DNA of 64,000 nucleotides from Melanocharis versteri. Lineage: Eukaryota; Chordata; Aves; Passeriformes; Melanocharitidae. The DNA is taken from positions 593,286 through 657,285 of the forward strand of contig VZTG01001081.1 in the NCBI GenBank assembly GCA_013397845.1. Reading direction: 5' to 3'. Positions 45,674-56,100 of this stretch are shown here, one piece after another. A model generated the notes under the pieces. It saw only the letters and a list, made by a program, of their open reading frames with translations. It had not been told where the DNA came from and ran no database searches. The position numbers were made by a program, and so were the translations under genes. Each line of letters begins with the position of its first letter. The stretch's first letter is position 1.

Positions 45674-48600
45674 TTATTCCATGTTCACCAGGGCATGGAG
45701 CTGGGGCTGCCCGGAGTCCGTCTGCGTGTGGAGCACGGTGAGTTCTCCCAGCAGCGATTCCTGTGCTCCTGAGGCCTTACAGTCTGTGCTGGAATTCCCA
45801 CTTCCCGGGACAGCTGCCAGGCTCTGGTAGGGGCTGTTCTCTGGGAAGGACAGCAGCTTTTCTGGGATTTTGGGGGACACCTCATATTCCTCATCAGGAA
45901 GCTCTGTTTTGTGCCCCTCATCATTCTTTGCAGCTCCTTCAACGATGACGAGGAAGGACTTCCAGGGGGTGTTTTTATCATGGATCTGCAAAGGAATTAC
46001 CAGGAGAGAGAAGATTGGACATGGGATGACAAGGGAAACTTTGGACCAAGCTTGTATTTGATGCTGGTAGAAAAGGTTTTTGTTTTGGAGTCATGGAATG
46101 GTTTGGGATGGAAAAGGACCTTAAAGATGATCCAGTCCCACCCCTGCCATGGACAGGGACACCTTCCACTAATCCCAGATTGCTCCAAGCCCCGTCTAAC
46201 CTGGTTTTGAACAATTCCAGGAATGCAGCACCCACAGGTTTTCTGGGAAAACTGTGCCAGGGCCTCCCCACCATCCCAGGGAAGAATTCCTTCCCAACAT
46301 CCCACTTAACCCCAACTGCCATCAGTTTGAACTGGCAGTTCCCTCCCAGCATCAGTGCATGGAATGTGGCTCCGAGGCATTCTGGCCCCTGGAACGTGGT
46401 CCCGGCGTGGCAGGCCCAGGGATCGCGGGATCGTACCGAGGTGTGCCGGCGCAGCGTGGATTTGTCGGTGAAGGTTCTGCCGCAGGCGTTGCACATGAAG
46501 GGCTTCTCGCCAGTGTGGATGCGGTGGTGCCGCTGCAGCGCGTTCAGCTGCGTGAACTGCTTCCCACACTGGTCGCAGCAGTACGGCCGCTCCCCTGGGA
46601 ATGCGGGATGGGACACAGGCTGGGAATGCGGGCAGAGCAGAGCTGCTGGGCCTCGGGAATGCCCAGCAGCCCCTGGGTGGCAGGGAATGGTCAGGGAAAA
46701 CATCCTGGTGGTACAAATGTTGTCACATTCCGACCCATCTGGAGGCAGCAGCTTCCTCCCAGCCCCATAAAGCTGTGCTGCCACTCCATTTTTCCATGGA
46801 TTTTCCATGGATTTTCCATTAGAGACTCAAGTCCTGCCCAGAATCCAAGTATTCCGCCTCTTTACTCAATCTCCTCTGAGCAAGAACCCCTGAGCTGCTC
46901 CCAGCCCCAGGATCGCTCCGAACACACCACAAACTCCCTGTTTGGAAACAGATCCCGCTTTCCTCCTTCCCTGGCTAAACCTTTGGAGCTAAACAAGAGC
47001 TCTCCATCACCAATGGTCCTGGCAGGTTATGAAGGTTTCTCCACAGCCTGTGGAAGCATTCCAGGGAATTGCTGTTACTCAGGACTAGTGGAAGAAGGGG
47101 AGAACATGACACATCACGCTGTGCATGCGGGGAAAATCCTGGATGGGAATTCCTTGCTGGAATATTGCAGTCGTGGGGGGTGTATCCAATAAAAGGAGCA
47201 CACCTTACCTGTGCATCAAAGAAAAGGAGCACATCCTACCTGTGTGGACTTTGATGTGCTGGTACAGGGAATTCCGCTGGGCAAAGGTCCGGAAGCAAAC
47301 CTCACACTTAAAGGGCTTGGATCCCGTGTGGATCCGGTTGTGGTGTTTCAAGTATTCCTTGGAGGCAAAGCTCTTCCCACATGTTTCACACATGAAAGGC
47401 CTTTCCCCTGAGAAAGGGGAAAAGGAGGATTAAACCAGCAGAGCTTTGAGAATGCTCTTAAACATCCCACAAAAATTCCGGAGCATGGCCTCACTGTGGG
47501 GACATTTAAAGGTCACCCAGTTCCAAACCATTCCATGGGCAGGGACACCTTCCCCTACCCCAGGTTGCTCCAAGACACTCCCAACCTCGCCTGGAACAAT
47601 TCCAGGGATGGGCAGCCACAGCTTCTCTGGGAAAACTGTTCCAGGGCCTCACTACCCTCACAGGGAGGAATTTCTTCCCAAAATCCAATTTAAATCAACC
47701 CTCCCTCAGGGATATCCTTGGAAACTTTTGTCAGGCAAATCCCACCTAAGAGACTACAATATCTCATTTCATCCATAAAAACATGGACAAAAAGCAGCAT
47801 TTTCTGAAGGCAACTGTTTCCCTGGAATGTTTGGGATTGGTTTTTCCCAGTTTTCCAGCCTCACCTGTGTGGCAGCGCCTGTGGTAGATGAGCATGTGGT
47901 TCTGGGTGAAGCGGGCCCCACACTCATCACACACAAAGGGCTTCTCCCCTGTGTGGATCCTGCAAGGAAAAAGGAATGTTCAAATTCCAGGATGAGCCCT
48001 TCCCACATTCCCACTGATCCTTATTGCTGGATCAATTCCCACATCCAAAAATGTTATGGTAAAACCAAATTTTTCAAGGTGAAACGCAGCCAAATTTAGA
48101 AAATTCTCTCCAGGTTGTGGTGCCCAATCCTTTGGGATGTGAGGGAAAGCTCCTCAGCGGTTTGGGATGGCTGCTTTTCCTGGAGAGGCACATCCGCGTG
48201 GCAAAATACATCCCAAAGGATGACAAATTCCCACCACCGGCTGCCACCACACCCAAATTAAGGAAGCATTGAGTTTCCAGTGTCTAAAATTCCTGAAAGG
48301 GCTCTGGGAACAGGAAAGAATCAGGTTTAATCCCTCAGAGAGGATTTTTTCCCTCACAAAAATGTCTTCTCCATGATAAAATCAGGCTCAAGCCCTTCAG
48401 AAATTATTTCTGCCCTCATAAAAATGTCTCTGGCCCACGACAGATAAAATAACTGATAAAATTGGGTTAAACCTCTCAGAGAAGATTTTTACTTTGATAA
48501 AATTGTCTCTATCATGAGACAAGGCAAAATAACTGATAAGATCAGGTTCAAGCCCCTCAAAGAGGATTTTTGCCCTCATGAAAAGGGCTCTGCCCTGAGA

Positions 48601-51381
48601 CAGATAAAATAAGGGATAAAATCAGGTTAAACCCCTGAGTCTATTTCTGCCCTGATAAAAATGCCCTGAGGGAGAGAACTGATAAAATCAGATTAAAACC
48701 CCTCAGAGATGATTTCTGCCCTCATAAAAATGCCCTCAGAAAGATAAAATTTATAGAAATCAGGTTCAACCCCTCAGAGATTATTTTTGCCCTGATAAAA
48801 AAGTCTCTGCCCTCAGACAGGTAAAATAAGGGATAAAATCAAGTTAAAACCCCTCAGGGATGATTTTTCCCTGAGGGAGATAAAATAACTGATAAAATCA
48901 GGCTAAAACCCCTCAGAGGTTATTTTTGCCCTGAGACAGGTAAAATAACTGATAAAATCAGGCTAAAACCCCTCAGAGGTTATTTTTGCCCTGAGACAGG
49001 TAAAATAACTGATAAAATCAGGTTCAACGCCTCAGAGATGATTTCTGCCCTGATAAAAATGCCCTCAGAAAGATAAAATCAATAAAATCAGGTTCAGCTC
49101 CTCAGAGATGATTTTTGCCCTCATAAAAAATGTCCTGATAAAAAAGTCTCTGCCCTCAGACAGGTAAAATAAGGGACAAAATCAGGTTTAAGTCCCTCAG
49201 AGATGATTTTTGCCCTGCGAGAGATAAAATAACTGATAAATCAGGCTAAAACCCCTCAGAGATGATTTCTGCCCTGATAAAAACGCCCTCAGAAAAAAAA
49301 TTGATAAAATCAGGTTAAAACTCCCCAGGGATAATTTCTCCCTTATCAAAATGCCCTGAGGTAGATAAAATCACGGTAAAACCCCTCAGAGATGATTTTT
49401 GCCCTGCGAGAGATAAAATAACTGGTAAATCAGGGTAAAACCCCTCAGAGATGATTTTTGCCCTGATAAAAACACCCTGGGACAGATAAAACCCAGCGTA
49501 CACCAGATCAGCTCCGTGTGTGTGACACTGGTGACGCGCCACCTCGTCCTATTCCCAGATCCATTGTTTTCCCCGCTTCACCCCCAAATCCAGCATTTTC
49601 CCACTGAAAACCCTGCCAAATCATTCTCAAATATTTCCACGCTTGTCTTTGAACTGAGTCTAAGGATGTGCTGGAGGAATCTCACCCGGATTTCTCCGCA
49701 GCACAGGCCCAGCCCACATGGGATATGAGGTGAAAACAGGGATTTGGGAGGCCCTGAGTCAGGGCTGCACCCCATATGAGGAGAAAGCATGGATTTGGGA
49801 GGCTCTGAGGGCTGAACCCCATGTGAAAACAGGGATTTAAGAGGCCCTTAGGACTGCACCCCGTGTGAAGAGAAAACAGGGATTTGCGAGGCTCTGAGGG
49901 CTGCACCCCACATGAAAACAGGGATTTGGGAGGCCCTGAGGGCTGCACCCCATATGAGGAGAAAACAGGGATTTGGGAGGCCCTGAGGGCTGCACCCCAT
50001 ATGAGGAGAAAACAGGGATTTGGGAGGCCCTGAGAGCTGCACCCCATATGAGGAGAAAACAGGGATGTAGCAAGCCCTGAGGGCTGCACCCCAAGTCCGG
50101 GGAAAGCTGCTCCTACCTCATGTGGGTTTTCAGCGCCGAAGGCTGGGAGAACTTGGCCTGGCACTCGGGGCAGCCGTAGGGCTTGTGGCCCGTGTGCGTC
50201 CTCTCGTGGAGCCGCAGGGCGGTCCTGGAGCTGAGCCCCTTGCCGCACTGGTGGCACTGGTGGCGCTCCCCCCCGCCCTCGTGCACCTGCAGGATGTGCC
50301 TCTTGACGTCCTTCTTCCTCTTGAAGCGCTTGGCGCAGAGCTCGCAGGGGAAGCGGCGCTCGCTGCTGTGCACGTGCCGCTGGTGGCTGCGCAGGTTGCA
50401 GCGGTTGGCGAAGGTCTGCGCGCACGTCTCGCAGCGGAACTCCAGCGCCGAGGCGATCCCGTGGCTCTGCTGGATGTGCTTCAGGAAGCTCTTCTCGTAC
50501 AGGAATTCCTTCTCGCACGTGCCGCACTTGAAGGCGCCGCCGCGCTTCTTTTTGTCCTCCTCGCCTTTGGGGAGGTTTTCCGGAGAGGTCTCCTCAGGTT
50601 TGCCGGAGTTCTCCTCCTGCTCCTGCTCTCCCTCCTCGCCCTCGGGCTGCTTTTCCTCCTCGGCGTTCCGCTGCTGCTCCCGCAGCCTCCGGGTGTACTT
50701 TTTCTTCGGGATCTCCACGAACACCTTCCTGCCGGCCAGCCGCCCGCTCGCCCTGCGGATCTTGGTGTAAGGAGCCTTCAGCACTTCCTTCTTTTTGTCC
50801 ATCTTCTCCTTGGGTTTGGCAGCCGGCCCCTCAGGAGATGCCCCATGGCCAGGCCCGGCTATGGAAGAATCTGGAGGGTCCGGCTCGGCCTCTGCTGCGG
50901 GCGCAATGCTCGGGTGGGCGGCGCTTTCCTCCTCGGAATTCTGCGATTCCGAGAAGTTCTGCAGCTCCAGCAGCACGGATTCCAGCATCTGCTTCTTCAG
51001 CTGGAAGCAGGTCTCGGAGAGATCCAGGCACTTGAGCTTCTCGGCGATCTCCAGCATGCGCTGCACCCTGTCCTCCTCCACCTCCACACGCGCCGTGTAC
51101 ACGAACTCCAGGAAGGAGGCGAAATCCGCCACCTGCACCTCGTTGAGGAACACGTTGCTGCGGGGGCCATCCACAGATTTCTCGTTGAGGAAAACGTCCT
51201 TGAAGAACTTGCTGGTGGCGGCCAGCACGGCCTTGTGCGCCGGGAACTCCGCGCGGACGCCCTGGTACTCCACGCTCACCGTCACGTCGCACAGGTGGCC
51301 CAGCAGCCGCAGCTGCTGCATCTCGTTCAGCAGGTTGATGGGAGAGGACTTGGATTCCAGCAGAACGGGATTGCTTTCCAT
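45674..51381 (-). CDS. GZF1: GZF1, BTB/POZ and C2H2 zinc-finger transcription factor, complete
   Basis: Minus-strand exons: 51381-50117, 47959-47865, 47407-47240, 46594-46437, 45985-45674; about 665 aa (human 711). N-terminal BTB/POZ (about 20-120) with LLGHLCDVTVSVEYQG and HKAVLAATSKFFKDVF, then LKKQMLESVLLELQNFSESQ. A basic segment (KIRRASGRLAGRKVFVEIPK) and an acidic Glu-rich linker precede ten C2H2 fingers; the first five are in exon 1, the rest in exons 2-4 with HTGEKP-type linkers. The C-terminus begins IHDKNTPWKSFL and ends NME. Human GZF1 is a GDNF-inducible nuclear DNA-binding repressor (HOXA10) and its loss causes a joint-laxity syndrome. A noncoding first exon likely ends at 52596 and splices to 51393. 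Tail-to-tail with NAPB as in human. The exon 1-2 intron contains two large minisatellites. Confidence 0.96.
46085..46335 (-). repeat. CR1 LINE 3' fragment, GZF1 intron 4
   Basis: Text gtcatggaatggtttgggat and ccatggacagggacaccttc; antisense to the window axis, so it lies in sense orientation of GZF1. Confidence 0.88.
47480..47710 (-). repeat. CR1 LINE 3' fragment, GZF1 intron 2
   Basis: Text ccattccatgggcagggaca and gccacagcttctctgggaaa. Confidence 0.85.
48340..49500 (-). repeat. 60-base minisatellite, about 1.15 kb, GZF1 intron 1
   Basis: Units contain gataaaatcaggttaaaacc, cctcagagatgatttttgcc, and ctgataaaa. The blocks 48901-48960 and 48961-49020 are identical, fixing the period at 60; other copies vary with deletions. 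About 19 copies. Confidence 0.95.
49725..50095 (-). repeat. 47-base minisatellite beside GZF1 exon 1 donor
   Basis: Units contain gggatttgggaggccctgag, ggctgcaccccatatgagg and agaaaaca; about eight copies, some lacking the atgaggagaaaa part. It ends about 20 bases from the exon 1 donor at 50116. Confidence 0.95.
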
Positions 51382-51473
51382 CTTTCTTCTCCCTGCTAAC
51401 GAGATCCCGCGTCAGCCAGCGGAATTCCGAAGGTTTGCAGCGGCTCGGGTTTGAGTTTCATGCAATCGCTGGG

Positions 51474-51540
51474 GTTGGAAAGAGCTCCGAGATCATTTAA
51501 TCCAACCTCGGACCGATCTCCAGCTCCTCAATAAAACCAT
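51474..51540 (-). repeat. CR1-like fragment, GZF1 5' intron
   Basis: Text ggggttggaaagagctccga and gatcatttaatccaacct. Confidence 0.7.
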
Positions 51541-52384
51541 GCAGTGAATCTGAGCTGAAATCCCAACCCTAATTTTCCACTAAACCCTTTGGACTGCCAG
51601 AAGCTGGGATAGGGATGGAGCAAACAGAGCTGGATCAAAGCTAAGGCACCTGGAATTAAGGAATGATTCCTGGCCTCACCAGGCAACAAAACAAAGGCAA
51701 GATTAAGCAAAAGTTAATTGCAATCCTAAAGAACTCTGTCTGAAAATGCTTTCCACATAAAATTCCAAGCTCTAACACGATGGATAATTGTATTCACAAA
51801 CTGAAAATCCAAAAAATGATGGGAATTCCTCAAAATGGACTCACAGCCTGCACATTTGAAGGTCCATTTCCAACCTTCCATCGGGCCCTATTTCCCAGGA
51901 ATGTTTGAAGCTGCTCCAAAGTTTGTAAAAGAGAAGTTTTGGGGTGTTTTCACAAATGTCTGACCCCAGGACAAACCACACTTCTATGGATTTGAAGGTG
52001 CTCTGAGGAATCTGTTGGATCTAACCCTGTTCCTACTGGAATCTGAGGAATTTCTTTCTATTTCCAGAGAATTAAGTGATGCCTCACCCAACGCCTTGTA
52101 AACAATCAGTGATACCAAAATGCCACTTTTTTACGCCAATAAAATGATTTTTAACTAGTTCTCGTGTTATTTCACAACTACCTCTCTAATTCCCATTTCA
52201 GCACTGTCCATTTCTCAGGAATATCTCCCCTTCCAGAGGCAAAACTGGCTGGAAAGAGGCAAAAAGCTCCAGCCCAAAGGGGGATGGGGAGAGGATTCCC
52301 AGGTGGCTGCTGCTAAAGTCATGGAGAGCCCCACAGTGCCCACTTCCAACCTAATTTGGAAAGGACCCTGGATCACACGGGAAT
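51541..52384. other. GZF1 first intron, no recognised feature
   Basis: AT-balanced sequence with no coding exon, strong repeat or RNA gene that I can see. Confidence 0.5.
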
Positions 52385-52560
52385 GCTGGGGTGGGGGAAA
52401 AGAAGGGGGAAAGAAGAAGGGGAGGAAAGGGGGAAAACAAGGAGGGGAAGGGGAGAGAGAAAAGGGGAGAGGAAAAAAGGGGGGGGGGAAGAGGAAGGAA
52501 AAAAGGGGGAAAAAGAGGAGGTGGTGGAATAAGGGGGAAAAGAGGGGAGAAAGAGAAGGC
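52385..52560 (+). repeat. Polypurine tract next to GZF1 promoter
   Basis: Nearly uninterrupted A/G (variants of ggggaaaagaagggggaaag) for ~170 bases, immediately downstream of GZF1 exon 1 in the transcribed direction. Confidence 0.92.
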
Positions 52561-52770
52561 GGGCGGGGCCAGCCCGCCACGGCTCCCGCACTCACGGTTC
52601 CTGGCCCGCTCCCGGTCTGTTCCCAGCCCGCTCCCGGTCCGTTCCTGGCCGCGGCTCCCGCTCAGCCCCGGGCGCGGCCGGAAGCGCTGACGCGCCACGA
52701 CCCCGGCAGCGGCGGCGCACCGGAAGTGACGTCACGAAGCGCACCACGCGTTGCTAGGTAACGCGGCCTA
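52561..52770 (-). promoter_or_regulatory. GZF1 promoter and noncoding exon 1
   Basis: CpG-rich. An ETS-type cggaagtg (52721-52728) runs into a perfect CRE TGACGTCA (52727-52734), and a perfect RFX X-box palindrome GTTGCTAGGTAAC lies at 52750-52762. A donor GTGAGT on the minus strand follows 52596. Confidence 0.75.
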
Positions 52771-52865
52771 CTCCCGTCCCCGGCCTTTGCATTCCCACAT
52801 CCCGGCGTTTTCCGCAGGGAAATCCGGGTGAATGAAGGAGGGACGGGCTGGCCGGCACTGACAGC

Positions 52866-52871
52866 TTTATT
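52866..52871 (-). terminator. GZF1-paralogue polyadenylation signal
   Basis: Plus-strand tttatt reads AATAAA on the minus strand, about 305 bases past the paralogue stop and only about 100 bases before the GZF1 promoter motifs. Confidence 0.65.
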
Positions 52872-52921
52872 AAAGGAGGAACTGGTGATTTACAGCGGCG
52901 GCACCGCGCTGTGTTTGTATA

Positions 52922-52943
52922 AACACACACACACACACACACC
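52922..52943. repeat. (CA)n microsatellite in paralogue 3' UTR
   Basis: About ten CA units. Confidence 0.95.
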
Positions 52944-53175
52944 CCACCCTGCCTATTCCCAATGGGATGCTCCCACGGCTTTGGGAAAAATAAACCTCTG
53001 GACAGACCTAAACACTTCACTGGAATAAATACCCTCATGAGGAATTACCCCTTTACCACCTGTAATGCAGCTCCCAAGGCAGCTGCAGTGACCACTGGGG
53101 ATGATTCCCTGCATTTCAAAGGATAATTCCCACCATTCTGCCTCAAACCACCCAATTTTGGGGCTAAAACTGAGT

Positions 53176-56100
53176 TTATAAGCACAAAAGGGAGGGGTCG
53201 GAGTCCCCAGTGTCCCCAGCCCCAGGTGGCACACGTGCTGCTGCTTTAGCACTTTCTGGTTTATAAAGTTTCCTGTGGTCAACTGACCAAATTTCCGGCA
53301 TGGAATCTCCTGGATGCGCTTCCCCAAAAGTCTCTATTTTGGACCAGTTGTGGTCTTTCTTTGGTGTGAGGTCAATCAAGAAGCTTCTCCAGTGAGCATT
53401 CCGGTCATGGATCTGGGAAAAAAAGGGAGTAGGAAAGGAAAACAATTAGATCTGATTTTTAACTACCAAATATTTAACTTTTTCCAGAGCTAAATCCAAC
53501 AATTTTGGGATAGCTCCACAATCCTGCGCTCCAAGGCTCAACTCAAACACAAACAAGGCTCTTTTGCCAACTCTGTGCTGAATTGCTGGCTCTGCTGCCA
53601 TGGAATGCTTCCAAAATCAGATGGAATTTCAGCACACAGGCAAAATATTAACTTGGAGTTGGAAGGGAACCTCCTGTTCTGTCTTTGCTGTCACTTCCAG
53701 GACCTGGAGGTCTCTGGGAAGAGCCGAGCTCAGCGTTTTCCAGCGCAACACTGGGAATGTGTGAATTCCTATTAATGTGTGGCACGCAGTTGGATAAACC
53801 ATCGTGTTACGGGGCTGGAACAAGGGCTAAAGGATTGGAGACTCTGCAGTTAATCCACAAAAAGCGTCTAAAATCCCGAGTCCATTCCTCAAACGTTTTC
53901 ATGGAATCATCTAGGAAAAGATCTCGGAGATGATGACTATCAGGAAGTGCCGCATCCAGTCACTTCCAGGGATGGCGACTCTTCCTCTAGGATTGGGAGA
54001 TGACTGGACTGGCAGCCAGCAGTGGGAGCTGCTGTGCTGTCGGAGGAAAATCCCACAAACTTCACGAACAGATTTTAAGATGGTGGCTCACGACCCTGCC
54101 CTAAAACTCATCCCAAGCACAGTCCCTCCGGAGGGCTGGAAATTCTCACTGCCAGGGTGACATTGGCACCCTGGAGGTGGCAGCGAGGAGCGGGAAGATC
54201 CCATGGGACGTCCTACCGCCACGTGTCGGCGCAGGGTGGACATGTCGGTGAAGGTCCTCTCGCAGGCCCGGCACTTGTAGGGCTTCTCTCCGGTGTGGAT
54301 GCGCTGGTGCCGCCGCAGAGCTCCCTGCTGGGTGAAGGTCTTCCCACACTGCTCACAGAAATAGGGACGGGTCTCTGGGAATAACAATCCCGGCAAACAC
54401 AGCGTTAGGAGCAGTTAGGAGATAGCAGCAGGCTCTTCGGCCCCTTCCCTGGGAGTGTCCAAGGCGGGACAGGATTTGGAGCAACCTGGGATAGTGGAAG
54501 TTGGCCGTGGCAGGGGGTGGAATGAGATGACCCCTAAGGTCCCTTCCAATCCCAACCATTCCATGATAAATATTTCCCAGTATCTGCCAAAGCTACAGCC
54601 ATCCTCTACTCCAAATTCCTTCAGCTGCACAAGCCAGGCCTCAGTTTTTTGGGACACCACACAACATTCCCATGAGCCAGGGTCAGGATGAGCCCTGCTT
54701 CCCAACAGAATTTCCATCCCTGGAGGTGTGCAAGGAACGCCTGGACATGGCAGTCAGTGCTCTGGGCTGGTGACAAGGTGGGATTTGACACAGCATGGAC
54801 TCGATGACCTTGGAGGTCTTTTCCAACCTCAGTGATTCTGGGGTCCCCTAATTCAGCAATGGGATGAAATAACCCCATCCATACTGCAAAGTACCACAAA
54901 GCCACCATTCCTTTTCCCAGCCTTGGAATTACCTGCATGGACGTTGCTGTGCTGGGCCAGGGAGGCTCTGAGCCCGAAGGTTTTCCCACAGACCTCACAC
55001 TTGTAGGGTTTGGCTCCCAGGTGACAGCGCTTGTGGCACTTCAGGTACTCGTTGGTGGCAAAGTGCTTCCCGCACACATCGCATCTGAAGAGGCGCTCTC
55101 CTGAGGGAAGAGAAACAGGACATGGGGAATTCTCCCACAGGAATTCTGTCCTTCAGAGTTGGTCTGCAAATCACAGAACCCAGGTTGGAAAAGACCTCCA
55201 AGGTCATTGAGTCCAACCTGTGCCCGATCCCCACCTTGGCAACCAGTGCCACCCTGAGCACATCCAGGCATGGGGACTATTCCCATTCCAATTCCATGAA
55301 GGAATTCTTCCTGATGTCCAACCTGAACCTCCCCTGGCACCACTTGAGGCCAGTTCCTCTCATCCTATCACTTGTTCCTTGGGAGCAGAGCCCAAATTCC
55401 CCCTGGCTCCCCCTATCAGGGAATTGTGGAGAGCAACAAAGTCCCCCCAGAGCCTCCTTTTCTCCAGGCTAGAAGTCCTTCTATCCCTATGAATTCCTTC
55501 CTGGTACTTGGATTCTCTTCTGTGAGTTACAAGAAAAAAGGGCATTTATTTCATATCTCAGCAATAAAACAGGAGAGGGATGGGAGAAACCACCTGGAAT
55601 ATTTAATTCCCACCTGTGTGTGTCCTCTTGTGGCCGCTGAGTTTTCCTTTGTCGGCAAAGGAAGCGCCACAGTCCTCACAAATGTAGGGCTTCTCCCCAG
55701 TGTGGGATCTGATGGAGACAAAACACCAGTGATTAGTAATTAATTAGGTCTTAATCCCTAAAATACTGGATTTGAAACTACGTTTGGGTTTTAAATGCAG
55801 TGGGGAAAGTAAATTCTGCTCCCTCAGAAAACTGCGAGTTTCCAGGTACAGGCACTACACTCCAGGAGTATAAATTTACCTTTTAAAATTTACCTTTCAA
55901 AATTTAAAATTCCCTTTTAAAATTTACCTTTTCCTCACTTTCAGGACTTACAAAATCCACCTTTTTTTCCAGGAGTCATAGCTCGGAGCATGGGAAAGGA
56001 GAAAGAAGGTAAAATGACAGAAAATGAGAGAATCAGAAAAATCTGAGCCTAATGTTTGGTCTTAACTTATTCCAATCCAAACAGGCTGATGTCCGATATA

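Noticed and set aside
48340..50095. CRISPR-like array
   Set aside because: Repeats are adjacent without unique spacers, and the genome is a bird; these are minisatellites.
49682..50527. Minus-strand frame running from finger sequence through the 47-base repeat
   Set aside because: Out of frame with the GZF1 fingers and dominated by minisatellite; the true exon ends at the 50116 donor.
50122..51399. 425-aa plus-strand open frame over GZF1 exon 1
   Set aside because: It is the antisense shadow of the GC-rich BTB/zinc-finger exon; composition is Leu/Ala/Arg-rich with no domain.
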